Shown here: piece after piece, positions 21,941-34,221 of the stretch | How positions within the stretch are numbered: the first letter of the stretch is position 1 | Layout of the letters: each line of letters begins with the position of its first letter | DNA from: Anisodus tanguticus | Taxonomy: Eukaryota; Streptophyta; Magnoliopsida; Solanales; Solanaceae | NCBI GenBank assembly: GCA_034509755.1 | Contig: CM067551.1 | Location: 18,534,501-18,598,500, forward strand | Reading direction: 5' to 3' | Length of the DNA: 64,000 nucleotides | The notes under the pieces: model-generated | The model's input: the letters and a program-made list of their open reading frames with translations, nothing else | What the model was told of the DNA's origin: nothing | Database searches by the model: none | Program-made: the position numbers and the translations under genes

Positions 21941-22161
21941 CCCGTTCATCGGTCGGTTTGGATCGAGTTTAGCATATTTTAGATTATAATTTCGGTTTTT
22001 GAATTTTGCAATATGTAATATGAATTCGATCCAAATACATTCGAATTGGATCGAATTATTTAAGTTCGGTTTCGGATAAATCGGTTTGGATAATTCGAAT
22101 TTTTGATTTGGCTTATAAGTTGAATTGCTTCTTCTCCTTCTTACAAAATGAACAATCAAAT

Positions 22162-22456
22162 TGAAAGAAATAATTCCTTGATTATTTTCATTTATTGAAA
22201 GACTATATATACAAGTTACATATTTCCATAATAGGAGAATCATATTCCTATTCTACTCCTAAAACCTTATTCTACTTGGATTCTAACTATACATTTATGG
22301 TAATACAAATATTATGGTAAGTGTACAATACTAATTAAATTACAACATTACCTAAACTAGGATACTAAATACTTCCTAAACTACACGGTACAAAGGGGGA
22401 AAACCGAGAGCCAAATATACACATGTATATTGTGTGTATATCGTGTATATTTAACA
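22162..22456 (-). repeat. Copia B 3' LTR
   Basis: 295 bp, reading TGTTAAATATACACG to TTATTTCTTTCA on the minus strand. A 10-bp inverted repeat (22413-22422 with 22443-22452) lies at the U3 tip. Confidence 0.88.
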
Positions 22457-22469
22457 CACACCAACAGTC

Positions 22470-25400
22470 ATAGTGGGCGGTCTTCGAATGCTGAGACAGT
22501 CCCTAAAATCTTCAAAAATGACCGAGGGAAGACCCTTAATAAAGATGTCGGCAATTTGATATCTTGACGGGACATGTCAGACGCGTACCTAACCACGAGC
22601 AACCTTTTCTTGGACAAAGTGAATGTCTATCTCGATAAGCTTAGTGCGCTGGTGCTGAATCGGATTGCCAAAAAGGTAGATGGCACTAATATTATCGCAA
22701 TAAACCAAGGTTGCTTTCTGAATGGAAAAATGAAGCTCCAACAACAAATTATGTAACCAATATGATTCTGAGACCACATTAGCTACCCCTCGATATTCGG
22801 CCTCGGCACTGGATCGGGATAATGTCGACTGACATTTCGCAGACCATGAAATCAGGTTATTGCTGAGAAACATACAATAGCCAGACGTAGACCGTCTGGT
22901 GTCCGGACAGCCACCCCAATCAGCATCCGTATACGAGACAATAGTGGATGTCGAGGAGGGATATAAATGCAACCCATAGTCCAGCGTACCCTGAATATAC
23001 TGAATGATGCGTTTGAGTGCATTCATGTGCTCAACTCTGGGATCATGCATAAATAAACACACATGCTATACAACATACGTAATATCTAGCCTCGTGAATG
23101 TAAGATACTAAAGGGCCCCTGCAAGACTGCGACAGCAGGTCGGATCCTCGTATAGTACGTCGGTTGCGGCACTAAGCTTGGGCTTAGTATCAACTGGAGT
23201 GGAAGTGGACTTACATGATGACATCACAGCCCTCTCAATGATATCAGCTGCATACTTCCTTTGAGACAAGAACAACCCCCATGCATGACGGGTGACAGCA
23301 ATCCCCAAAAAATAGCTCAAGGGCCCCAAGTCCTTCATAGCAAACTCAGAGCTGAGCATTGTCATGATAGAATGACGTAAGGCATCGGAAGAGGCAGTCA
23401 AAATAATATCATCCACATATAACAGAATATAGGCCAAGGACGAACCACGACGGTAGATGAACAAAGAATTATCCGACCTGCTGTGAGTGAACCCAATAGT
23501 CAAAACATAGTCTGCAAACTGCGTATACCAGGCCCGTGGAGACTACTTAAGCCCATATAATGACTTCTTCAACAAACAGACATGATGAGGATGTTTGGAA
23601 TCCCAGAATCCCAAAGGCTGATGCATATAGACTGTTTCTTTGAGATCACCATGTAGGAAAGCATTCTTTACATCTAACTGATGAATAGGCTATGCTTTCG
23701 AAAGAGTCAAGCTAAGCACAGTGCGAATGGTAGCTGACTTGACCATCGGACTGAACGTCTCACCACAATCTACATCAACCTGTTGAGTCTTACCATCACC
23801 CACAAGTCGCGCCTTATGTCGGGCAAATGAACCATCTGAATTATCCTTATGAGCAAAAATTCACATGGACCTGATAATATTAATACCATATGGACGGGGC
23901 ACCAACTCCCACGTCTTATTATCAATAAGAGCATTATATTCATCGGTCATAGTAATTTTCTAATTTTGGTCATTTAAGGGCAGACACAAGATTACGGGGT
24001 AAGGGTGATTTAGGGACATTAGAATGTAAATTAAAATGTCTTTTTGGTTTAAACACACCTTGTTGACTACGAGTGATCGGTCTATGACTCGAGGAAGAAT
24101 TGGGCGGATTTCGAGAATTTTCTGGGCTCGGGACGGACTGGCCAGCAAGCAGTGGCCCGCTGGCCCAACTCGGTAAACAGACGCAGAGAGCCGGACCGGT
24201 TCCGAGATTGGGGTGGACCTTCCCGAATTGGTGGGATCGGCCCAATCGCTCGAAACCGGCCCAAAGCCGATCGTACCGTGAATTGTAGTGTGTGACGGAC
24301 CAGTGGGACCAGCGGGCAGTGGGCCCGCTGGAGAATTTTGGGTGCGGGATACATCCGAAAAATGGTGAATAATATACGGGGATATACTATCATCCAAAAA
24401 ATTATACAAACTAGGCACGTGAGTATTAACTTTAGCAAATGAAAATTGGGATTCATAAAAAATTACATGGCGATTAATGATGATTTTATTAGATGATAAA
24501 TCAAAGCATTTGTAACCACGATGATTAGACGGAAAACTCAAAAACACACGGATTAGACCGGGCCTGAAGTTTGTTAATTGTGATGGACGGGAATAACGGA
24601 TAACACAAACACCTAAAAACCCGAAGATGTGAATATGAAGGAATTTTATTATATAAAATTTGAAGGGGGGAAGAATATGTCAAAACCTTTGGAAGAAATT
24701 ATGGTAAGGAGATATGTAGCCATTTGTAGAGCATGATGCCAAAAAGACGGGGGTACGGAAGCATGAATTAATAAAGTTCGGACAATGTTATTTATGGAAC
24801 GAATTTTGCGTTCGACTTTCCCATTTTGTGAAGACGTATGAGGACAAGATAAACAAAAATTGATCCCATTATTAGCACAGAATTCCCGAAACACCTCATT
24901 GTCATATTCTTTGCCATTATCACACTGAATATTTTTGATTTCTCGTTCGAATTGGGTCTAATGAATACTCTAAATTTTAAGAAGTCGGAAAAAACTTGAG
25001 ATTTTTTCGCTATCGGAAACATCCATAAAAACTTAGAATAATCATCCAAAAAGAGAACATAATACCGATGACCCAAAGAACTAAGAACATGAGACGTCCA
25101 TAAGTCGCTATGAATAATATCAAATGGCATTAAAGTATGAGAATTTGAGTCTACAAATGGCAACCTAACAACTTTCCTAAAGAACAAGACTTGCATTTTG
25201 GAATACTATCCGTACCCTTACATGAAATAAAATTATTTTTATCTAGTGACGACAAAATAGATGATCCCGAATGACCAAGAAGAGCATGCCACAAGGAAGG
25301 AGAAATGGCTGCAAATGCGAATGGCAAGGCTTGACTCGATGGACCAGTCCTGGGTGTGATAGGATAAAGATCTCCCCTTCTATCACACCTCATGAGAGGA

Positions 25401-25504
25401 CTCCCCGTCTTGAAATCCTTCACAGAGAAACCAAAAGGATTAAATTCAATAGAAACGGAATTGTCAGTAGTGAATTTACGGACAGAGACTAAGTTTTTAA
25501 TCAA
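22470..25504 (-). pseudogene. Copia B pol remnants (pre-integrase, integrase, RT, RNase H)
   Basis: Minus-strand pieces from right to left: NLVSVRKFTTDNSVS (about 25460-25500); WHALLGHSGSS with DIIHSDLWTS (25100-25300); SCPHTSSQNGKVERKIRS (near 24830); the Pro-rich spacer (24060-24330); RT with LLYVDDIILTASS (about 23390-23430) and MKDLGPLSYFLG (about 23300-23340); RNase H with YTDADWGGCPDTRRSTSGYC (near 22890-22950). Frameshifts and stops separate the pieces. Confidence 0.85.
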
Positions 25505-25509
25505 TTTGG

Positions 25510-25561
25510 GGCGTGTAGGGTGTTTGTGTTATCCGTTATTCCCGTCCACCACAATTAACAT
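25510..25561 (+). repeat. Inverted integrase fragment inside copia B
   Basis: GTTTGTGTTATCCGTTATTC plus CCGTCCACCACAATTAACA reads GCLCYPLFPSTTIN on the plus strand. The same integrase segment occurs in its expected minus orientation at about 24572-24615 of the same element. It joins the 5' LTR piece at an AATTAA microhomology. Confidence 0.8.
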
Positions 25562-25686
25562 TACAACATTACCTAAACTAGGATACTAAATACTACCTAA
25601 ACTACACGGTACAAAGGGGGAAAACCGAGAGCCAAATATACACAATATACACATGTATATTGTGTGTATATCGTGTATATTTAACA
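25562..25686 (-). repeat. Copia B 5' LTR remnant
   Basis: 125 bp of U3 matching about 22337-22456 of the 3' LTR, ending TTTAACA beside the CAAAT target duplication. Confidence 0.85.
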
Positions 25687-26243
25687 CAAATAAAATATAT
25701 ATACCAAAGTGCCTTAATATATAGTTCCTCGTTGCTATGACAATCATATAAATAAAATACGGATACAAGCAATAAAATCATTGTCAAGGATGCAACAGAA
25801 GCAGTACTAGTCTATGAATGAACAAGTCTAATTTAGTAAAATCATCTCATACATAGAATATATACTGACAATAAAAACAAAAACAAAATCTAAAAAATAG
25901 TGATCTTTAAAATTAACAAATCCAAACATGTTGAACTTAGCAATTTTTTGAATATGAGTAGGGTATATTTGACTTAAGTAATGCACTAATATATTAATGG
26001 ATAGTGAGGTACCCTAAACATAAGGTATAAGACAGTGTGGTAGCCTAAACATAACGTATAAGAAATTCGATTTTCCGATATCCAAAAATATGAAGTTTCA
26101 AATATGAAATATGATCCAAAATCCAAAAAATTTAAAAATTAAATCTGAAACCAATCCAAAATCCGAAATTCTCAAAATATAAGCCTAAAATATTTGAATT
26201 TCGATTCAGATTTCGGGTTTATCCAAAACTATGCACACCCAAC

Positions 26244-27125
26244 CTCTCTCAATTTCACATAAAAGTATTGCAGACCTAAAACAAACAAACAAATAAATAA
26301 AAACGTCGTTTATTTGATAACTTGAGTTTTAAATAAGTGATTCACACAATTTAATTTGTATTAGAACATAATAGATTATGCTTTGCGTATCTTCCTGATC
26401 CATTAACAAATTATTTTTGCATGCTACTTTTTAGATGAAACGGTTGACTCAATTTATCACTAAACTGAATTTCATTTATAAAAAAAAAGTATACTGAATT
26501 CCAAACACAGGATGTAGAGGTTCTATTTTAAGGAACAAAATAATTATACATACATGAATTATAAGTTTATAACATAAGAATTAGTAATATATGAATAATT
26601 TTTTGGTGAATATTTGGTTCATTGCACTAAAATTAATAAACAGGATATCATATAAAAATATTATTTATTTTCTAAATTAAAAATTTAAAATCAATGAATT
26701 TACAATTATACACTTAGATGATTGATCTTCATAGGCTTCTAAAAAAAAAAGACACGGGTAGTTTGTACTTTTGATGGCTTATCCAATTAGTGTATTAAAC
26801 ACCGGAATTAAGTTGGACAAATTTCAAAATATAAACCAAAAATTGCATTAAGAAATATCAAATTCTATATTATGATTATTTCATCAAATTCCTCGAACCA
26901 AACGAGTCCTAAGTGTCTATGTTTATATAGCCATTTGTAGTCAGTTTATTTAAAGTATGCTTTACCTACAAACTTTTGCTAAGATGGATGCTTATCTACC
27001 ATTTGAGGCTATACAGATCTGTTATATATACATATCTGTTATACAAATGAAACACAAGGATTATAAGCATATTACAGAAATAGAAAATAGAAGTCTTGCC
27101 TTTTTCCTTTTATATTTAGACAGTT
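26244..27125. other. Intergenic, very A+T-rich, no gene seen
   Basis: Nothing recognised. Confidence 0.4.
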
Positions 27126-27130
27126 ATATA

Positions 27131-27296
27131 TGTAGAATTATATTAATCTCTCTCGAGGGTTTTTCTCATTAATACAAATATATATAGTGTGTATAATATT
27201 GAATCCTAATGAAATAAGGATCATATATTTATCATAATTATACACTACTATAATTACAAAATATATGGTGAATATATGGTAATATTCACTAATACA
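27131..27296 (-). repeat. Copia G 3' LTR
   Basis: 166 bp, TGTATTAGTGAATATT to AATTCTACA on the minus strand, preceded by the purine tract GACTGAGGGG. Confidence 0.82.
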
Positions 27297-27299
27297 CCC

Positions 27300-30200
27300 C
27301 TCAGTCGGAGCGAGAGGAGGCCGGACGCTGCGACTGGATCTGAAGTCGATGAACAGCTGCCGAAGAAGCCCCTTTGTGAAAATATCTGCATATTGATACG
27401 AAGAAAGCACATGTAACAGCTTAACATGACCTATAGCAGCCTTCTCACGAACAAAATGTATATCAATCTCAATGTGCTTGGTTCTCTGATGTTGAACCGG
27501 GTTATGAGATAAGTAGACTGCAGATATGTTATCACAGTAAACCATAGACGCATTACGTAAGGGACACTGAAGCTCTAAGAGAAGGTTTCGGAGCCAGCAT
27601 ATCTCAGCTACAACGTTTGCAACGCCTCTATACTCTGCTTCTGCACTCGATCGGGAGAGTGTGTCTTGCCTCTTGACAGACCACTAGACAAGATTGTCAC
27701 ATAAGAACACAGTAGCCGGACGTGGAATGCCGCGTGTCTGGACAGCCTGCCCAATCGGCGTCCATGTATGATATCAGTTTGGTCGGTGCAGAGCAGTAGA
27801 GATGTAATCCATAATTAAGAGTGCCTTTAACGTATTGAATTATACATTTAAGAGCTGTAAAGTGAGGCTAACTTGGGGCATGCATGAATAAACAAACCTG
27901 CTGAACATCATATGCAATGTCAGGTCTGGTGAATGTAAGATATTAAAGTGCATCTGCAAGACTCTTATAGAGAGTGGGATCGGACACTGGATCCCCGTCA
28001 GCAGCACTAAGTTTCGACTTCGAATCGACCGGAGTAAGCATGATTTTGCAATTCTCCATTTTAGCCATGTACACAACTTCTTCCGCATACTTACGCTGGC
28101 ATAGGAACATGCTATCTGCAGATATAGTCACAGAAATTCCCAAGAAGTAACTCAACTTCCCTAAGTTAGTCATAGCGAATTCGGATTTAAGCAGCCGAAT
28201 GATCTCATTTTTCAACACATCAGAAGAGACAATCAGAACAATATCATCCACATATAGTAACAAGTATGCAATGTCACTACCTCGATGAAAAATGAAAATG
28301 AATAATGAATTATCACATTTGCTGCATACGAACCCAATATACATAATGTAAGTAGCGAAACACGCATACCAAGCCCGGAGGGCCTGTTTCAAACCATACA
28401 TAGACTTACGGAGACGACAGACATAATGAGGAGCCTCTGATGTACAAAGCCTGGTTGTTGGTTCATGTAAACTATTTCATTCAAATCTCCATGTAAGAAC
28501 ACATTTTTCACATCAAACTGATGAATCGGTCAGTTCTTACCCATAGCTTTGCTCAAAACAGTGCGAATAGTAGCCGGTTTGACCACCGGACTGAAAGTCT
28601 TACCACAATCAATACCCTTCTGCTGCCCTGTGCCATTTGCCACAAGTCTATCCTTGTGGCGTTCAAGATCACCATTATCTCTGAACTTATGACGAAAGAG
28701 CCACATACAATGAATCACATTCACCCCCTCTGGCCTCGGAACAAGATCCCACGTGCGCTAAGTGGTGAGCGCATCAAACTCCTCACGCATGGCCGCATTC
28801 CAATTCGGGTCGAGTTTGGCTAGTTTTGGGTTTTTATGTATCGGTGATATGGATTGTGTGGATATGTTAAATTGGACTTTGGGTTTGAAAATCTTGTGTT
28901 TGGCACGAGTTTCTATTTGGTGTGTGGGTACGGGGCGGGGCAGTGGTTCTCGGGTCATGGGGCAGTGGCAGTGGGTAAGGAAGAGTTCGGCGAGATTTGG
29001 TAGTGTGGTGTGGGGCTGGGCAATGGGTGGCGGGATGTTTCGGGGGTATGCGGGTCAGGGCGGGATGACGGTATATTGTGGGGTAGTTGGGTGTACCGGG
29101 GGGGCAAACAGTGGTGGGGGAGGCAGACAGTGGTGGGGGGAGGCAAACGGTGGCTGGTGGTGTGGTAGCGGTGGTGGGCCGTTGCGGGATGGGTGTTCGG
29201 ACGGTTAAAGGTTGCGAATTTTGTAGTATATTTTGGAGTAGATGGGAGGTGTCTAAGTCATCAAGAAAACCGTAATCAGTGACTCAAAATTTTTGGATGT
29301 TGTCGAACGAGAAAACGTACTCAACTAATGTGACATGGGGTGAGATTAAGATTTTATCTATGGATATCTCATAACACAAGTACCCCATATGGTTTGACGG
29401 GAAACCGAGGAAGATGCACGGAGTAGAGCGGGGTGATAATTTGTGAGGGACCGTGGAGGCCAAATTTGGGCAACACAGACTACTAAAAATTCAAAGGTGA
29501 TCATAGGAAGGGATCCGACGGAAGAGAATTTCAGTGGGTGTCCGATTTTGAATCGTACGAGTAGGTAAGATGTTAAGAATGTGTTCTACCATTTTTAATG
29601 CATAAATCCAAAAGGTAGGGGGAGAGACGCATGAAAAAGAAGGGTACGAATCATATTGTTAATAATGCAGAGAATTCTTTAGGCTTTACCATTTTGAGGG
29701 GAAGTATGGGGGCAGGAGAAACGGAAAACCATGCCATTAGCCGCACAAAAATTATGAAAGTGGGAGTTATTGAACTCATGACCATTATCACATTGAAACA
29801 TTATGATGTCTTTTTCAAATTGTGTTTTAACCAATGTACAAAATTCAAGAAATTTGGAGTAGACTTGAGACTTTAGTTTAAGCGGATAGACCCAAAGGAA
29901 GTGAGAGAAGTCATCCAAAAATACCAAATAATATTTATGACCTAGGTTGCTGGTTATAGGAGATGTCCATAAATCCGCATGAATAATATCAAAGGGAGAT
30001 AAAGTAATACTCAAAGAAGACGTAAATGGAAGTCTAACATGTTTCCCTAGATGACAAGAGGAACAACTATGGGCAAGGGTCCTTTTATTGTATTGGATTA
30101 ACTTGTGGTTTCTAAGAAAATAAAAAATATGGGCTCCTGAATGTCCAAGTCTATTATGCCATGTTGAGAAGAAGATGGCAGCTAGAGATGTGGGGGGATT

Positions 30201-30640
30201 GACACTGGTAGTGGACATGGATAGGAAATGATAGAGATCCCCTTCACTATTGCATCTTGTAAGAAGTTTCCCCGTACGTAGGTCCATTATAGAAAAACCA
30301 AATGGTCAAAATTAATGGATACAGAATTATCAATGGCAAATTTTCCCACATAGATTAAGTTCTTGATAATGTTAGGGGCATATAGGACGTTATTAAGGGA
30401 GAAGTGGGGATGCGGTGGTGGGGTTATTGTGTGGCCAAACCTTTGTATTGGAATGCGATGACCATTTCCGACCATAATAGATTGAGGAGTATTTAGATTG
30501 CGAAGTGATGAAGATAACCAGAATTGTTCATGATGTGTGACGTGGCGCCCGTATCCATATACCAATTTTCATCTGGTTGTTGGCATTTTAATGTGCTGAA
30601 GGCCTGCTGCTGGGTCGTCGCTATATAGGCTTGCTGGGCT
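27300..30640 (-). pseudogene. Copia G pol (protease to RNase H), several breaks
   Basis: Protease remnant near 30540-30565 (NWYMDTGAT-like, frame broken). The long open piece 29679-30287 holds WHNRLGHSGAH, the HADLWTSP and FLDDFSHFLWVYP integrase blocks, FQCDNGHEFN and SCPHTSPQNGKA, so most of the D-D-E core is present. A Pro-rich spacer lies at 28880-29190. RT pieces are 28530-28724 (GKTFSPVVKPATIRTVLS) and 27943-28401 (YLLLYVDDIVLIVSS). The RNase H end is 27138-27545 (VYCDNISAVYLSHNPVQHQR). Stops and shifts separate the parts. Confidence 0.85.
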
Positions 30641-30869
30641 GAAACTGGAGCCTAGCATGGGCCTGGGGAGTGGCCCAAAATCTCGGGCTGCCAAGCTGCT
30701 GGATACTTGGCCGCTGAGGCCCAGGTGCCTGGGTTGGGCCACTGCCCTAGGCCGACCTAAGTCTGATAACTGATGGGTGTTGAGGAAGCGGAAGCGGGGA
30801 GAAGGTGTGTGTGTAATGGGTGACGCCATTAGGACTGCCGGAATGTAAAGAAGAAAGAGACTGGGGGTT

Positions 30870-31095
30870 CGGTATATATATAAAAGGTGTATACAAGCAG
30901 TATATGAGTTGTGGCAGATGTATACTAAGTGTATATCGATGTGTATACTGATGTATACGGGCTATATATGGGTAAGAAGGGATATCAGCCATATACAGAG
31001 TGTATATCGACTGTGTATAAGCCTGTATATGTGCAATATATCGCGGTAGAGAGGGTATATCAATCGTATACAGGGTGTATATCGGATGTTTCCGA
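30870..31095 (-). repeat. Array of GTGTATA/TATACAC motifs in the copia G leader
   Basis: A 225-bp stretch with about fifteen closely spaced GTATAT, GTGTATAC, GTGTATATCG or CATATACAG motifs in both orientations. It lies between the primer site and the pol remnants. The same word is frequent in the U3 tips of copies A-F. Confidence 0.6.
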
Positions 31096-31176
31096 TAGAT
31101 ATGACGTCAGAAAAATTAGGAGTAGGGGCGGAAGGCGGCCGAGATATTATTTAGGGAATTTAGGCTTCTGATACCA

Positions 31177-31355
31177 TGTAGAATTGTATTAATCTTCCTT
31201 GGGGGTCTTTTTTCATTAATACAAATATATATAGTGTGTACAATGTTGAATCCTAATGAAATAAGGATCATATATTTATCATAATTAGGATCTTATATTT
31301 ATCATAATTAAACACTACTTTAATTACAAAATATATGGTTATATTAACTAATAGT
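31177..31355 (-). repeat. Copia G 5' LTR
   Basis: 179 bp; longer than the 3' LTR, mainly because of a local duplication of ATATTTATCATAATTA. Confidence 0.8.
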
Positions 31356-31451
31356 ATATAAGTCTACGGATGTACCTTTTCAATTAGATAAGCAATAACT
31401 GCATCGTTTTGAGTCCAACAATTCTTTGATGCTCTGTGCTCGTATAATACC

Positions 31452-31696
31452 CGTTTGGCCATAAGAATTATTCACTTTTTAAAAAAATCAGTGTTTGACC
31501 ATGAAAATTTCAGATACAGTTTAAAGTTGTATTTGAAATTTTAAAAATAACTAAAACTGTATTTTTCACAACAAAAATTTTGTTAAAAAATATATTTCAA
31601 TAATAAAATATTAATTATACAAATTATGACCAAACACAACTCCAATTTCCAAAATTTCAGAAAAGTGAAATTTATTTTAATTTCTATGTCCAAACG
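31452..31696. mobile_element. MITE with CGTTTGGCCATA-type inverted ends
   Basis: The left end is CGTTTGGCCATAA; the right end read inward is CGTTTGGACATAG. The 245-bp A+T-rich interior contains repeated GACCA/TGACCAAAC motifs. This is a common Solanaceae MITE type. No clear target duplication was seen. Confidence 0.65.
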
Positions 31697-32573
31697 CCTA
31701 CTTCGATGTTCCTTCCATTTCAACTGGCATGCCATTATCTGATTGCACATAAAATTTATGACCTAAAATAAATATAAGATATTTATGTCTTTATAAATTT
31801 AACATTAAATATAAATAAAAGTTAAAATGTTTTTTAATCTAAAAGCTATTTTTTATCCAGATTACAAAAAATATATGTAAATTGAGACCGAAGAAATATA
31901 GTTCAAAAATTACAGGTTAATCAATAGTAACTTTTCTTTTCCTTTCACAGACCTAAACATTTTAGACATTTTTTTTTATAATTATAATGTCCAGATTAAT
32001 ATGCTCATAACTCAATTAATTTCACCAGATATGTGTCACCTCCCGCCGGTAAGTATCTTCTTTTTCTTAATTTTAATCTTAAAGCTGCAACTACCCGAAC
32101 ACGAAGGCAACTGAAATTTTACTCGTTATCACACCATCACTTACACGTACACAAAGAGCCAAGCACATCACGTGATGGCCCATAAGTGAGCACCAACTCT
32201 GTGGAGCCCACAATTGGTGGTAATGGAGGACCATGGATGGTCCCACGTGTTCATACTATTTTGTCCATTAGTCATTGGGCCCCATAAAATAGCCCTTTTA
32301 TCCAAATGATTTGTAGCATTGGATACAGACAAAAAGATGAAAATTTTCACAAAGAGTGGGACCCACAATGACTATTCATTGGTGGAGTTAAGATGAGTCA
32401 TGAATCTAGCTTGTGGATAAGGTCGACACCTGTCCCCTTCCAAATGCGTGCGGAGATTTTGTTATCTCGCGATTCTTTGGTATTCTTTTACTTGGAAATC
32501 TCGGTAAAAAGCATTTTACTATTTCGTGTTTAATTAGGAATACGTAGGGCGTTCTTCATTTGATCAATAATTA
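31697..32573. other. Intergenic, no gene seen
   Basis: A+T-rich to 32050, then a less biased stretch without a recognisable reading frame. Confidence 0.4.
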
Positions 32574-33548
32574 GGCCCGGCCTGATGCTGCGTGGCCCAG
32601 TGACTCGAGTATGGGCTGGGAGAAGGATAGGGGCAGTTGGGCCAAGGGCCACTGGCCCAGTTCCACGGTCAAGGAGCCCAAGGCTGGGACCAGGCGGTGT
32701 GCGGCCCACTGCCACTGTTCCGAGGCCCACCCCCGCTGATGTTACTGTTCCCATCGGTACTACCACTGTTCCGTCCGTCATCGTTGTTGCCGTCGCGATT
32801 TTTGTCATTATTTTTACGGTTGTGACCCTTCTTGCCGCCACCGTTGTTGAGATTTTGGCCCGAATTGTCAACAAACCCATGAGAATTATCGGAGGATGTC
32901 ATCATTGCCACGGAACTGGCGTCGGTAGCCGCCTTTTTTTGTCAAGCGGGCTTCTTCCAAAGTGAGCATCGAACGGGATTGATAAAAAGGGGGAAGCGGA
33001 TTACTTTGTCGAAGTAGAGTTCCAACGCCATTATAGACCTCAGATAGACCTGCAACCATTTGGAGAACAAGGCGATTATTGATAACAGGCGCGCCAACGT
33101 TACAGAGTTGGTCTGCTAATTCCTTAAGCCGTTTACGGTAAGCTGAAACATTCGGAAAATCTTCCATGCAAACTTGCGGAAATTCTTGCTCAAGAGTGAC
33201 AATTCGGGAATGTTGGTTATCTTGACATATATCACGCAATCTATTCCAGGTAGCCATAGCCGTAATGTCTAGGTTCAATGATCGTCTGTAAAAGGTCGGT
33301 AGAATTAGTGGAGTAAATCCACTGAAGGACGGTAGCATCAAGAGTGATCCATAACTGAGGATCCTCCGCGGGTGTAGGGACAGCGTGAGAAAATATGTGA
33401 TGGAGGACTTGATGTGAGATTGCGTGAATTTTGAACAATTATGCCCACGTCGCATATTAGACGTTTCCATCTCAAGAACAATAGAGATGTGTTTCTTGAT
33501 GTTGGAAATAACAAGGGCATGATGAAACATGTTCTTCGAGGTAGACAT
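32574..33548 (-). pseudogene. Copia F gag
   Basis: From an ATG at 33546-33548 (MSTSKNMFHHALVISNIK) the frame is open for 220 residues to 32886. It carries ITAMATWNRLRDICQDNQHS, VSAYRKRLKELADQL and AGLSEVYNGVGTLLRQSN, the copia gag core. A shift near 32890-32910 leads into the Asn/Lys/Gly-rich tail (NNGGKKGHNRKNNDKN). No zinc knuckle is visible. It is among the better-preserved gags here, but about a dozen residues after TWNRL-preceding text differ from copies A and C. Confidence 0.78.
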
Positions 33549-33672
33549 AACAAAAGAACAATAATTTAGGAGGGATTTGGAGAAGAAGTGAAGGTTCGGC
33601 CGAGAAGGGTGGCGGAACCGAGAGCTAATTTTGAGAGAGCGGAAGTATTTTAGTCCTAGACTTCTGATTCCA

Positions 33673-33961
33673 TGAAAGAAACAATCTCTTGATTATTTTC
33701 ATTAATGAATAAGTATATATACAATTTACAATTTTCATAATATAAAAAATTCTATTTATATTCTACTCTCAAAACCCTATTCTATTTGTATAAGAATCCT
33801 ACAATTATGATAAGTATACAATGCTAATTATATACAACAATATATTACCAAAACTACCTAAATATATACAATAATCGTAGGCGTGTATATCCGTTATATA
33901 CACGGTATACACAAGGCTATGTATATATGTGTATATCACAGGTATACGGATATATTTATCA
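33673..33961 (-). repeat. Copia F 5' LTR
   Basis: 289 bp; TGATAAATATATCCG to TTGTTTCTTTCA on the minus strand. The right part is shared with the other copies, the U3 is distinct. Confidence 0.8.
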
Positions 33962-34221
33962 GCACTATCACAAAAAGCTTAAGATTAGCTAGAGTATAGT
34001 TCACTTAATCAAGAAATTAGACATAAGATAATTTTAGATAGACATTAGAGATTAAATCATCAGAGATATAGAAGGTCGAGATGCTGATATATATGTGTGA
34101 AAACTAAATATAAATAAAATTAAATTTATACAAATTCACTTTTTAAACTCAAAAACTCAATGATGTATATAAAGTTTGAATTTGTCTCTAACATACTCTT
34201 TTGAGGTGTGAGAGTTTCTAA

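Larger units (their letters stand above)
22162..25686 (-). mobile_element. Copia B: rearranged, gag-less copia element with intact target duplication
   Basis: On the minus strand, a full 3' LTR (22162-22456) is followed by RNase H, RT, integrase and part of the pre-integrase region (to about 25505). Then comes a 52-bp integrase fragment in the opposite orientation (about 25510-25561) and only the first part of the 5' LTR (25562-25686). Gag, protease, primer site and most of the 5' LTR are missing. CAAAT flanks both ends exactly (22157-22161 and 25687-25691). Confidence 0.9.
21941..26243. repeat. Old A+T-rich repeat (MITE-like), split by copia B
   Basis: The left part (about 21941-22156) is rich in TCGGTTTGGAT/TTCGGTTT motifs and the right part (about 26060-26243) in the reverse-complement type ATCCAAAA/CCGAAA. 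The ends are GCCCGTTCATCGGTCGGTTT on the left and TATGCACACCCAAC on the right, roughly inverted. This fits a non-autonomous element with the common GGGTGTNCAT-type termini. Exact boundaries are uncertain. Copia B lies inside it. Confidence 0.4.
27131..31355 (-). mobile_element. Copia G: Ty1/copia element lacking gag
   Basis: Minus strand. The 5' LTR (31177-31355) is followed by the primer site TGGTATCAGAAGCC (plus coordinates 31163-31176), a short leader, protease, integrase, RT and RNase H, and the 3' LTR (27131-27296). Gag is missing between leader and protease. ATATA flanks both ends (27126-27130 and 31356-31360), although in such A+T-rich DNA this is weak evidence. The outer terminus of the 5' LTR reads GT where CA is expected. 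Confidence 0.85.
32574..33961 (-). mobile_element. Copia F: 5' LTR plus gag only
   Basis: Minus strand. LTR 33673-33961, primer-site-like TGGAATCAGAAGTCTAGGAC just inside it, then gag to about 32574, where similarity stops abruptly. Pol and the 3' LTR are absent, so no target duplication can be paired. It is the complement of copies B and D, which lost exactly these 5' parts. Confidence 0.82.

Noticed and set aside
28762..29275. Gly/Trp-rich (+) and Pro-rich (-) open frames as a possible gene
   Set aside because: The position is the low-complexity spacer between integrase and RT of copia G, as in the other copies.
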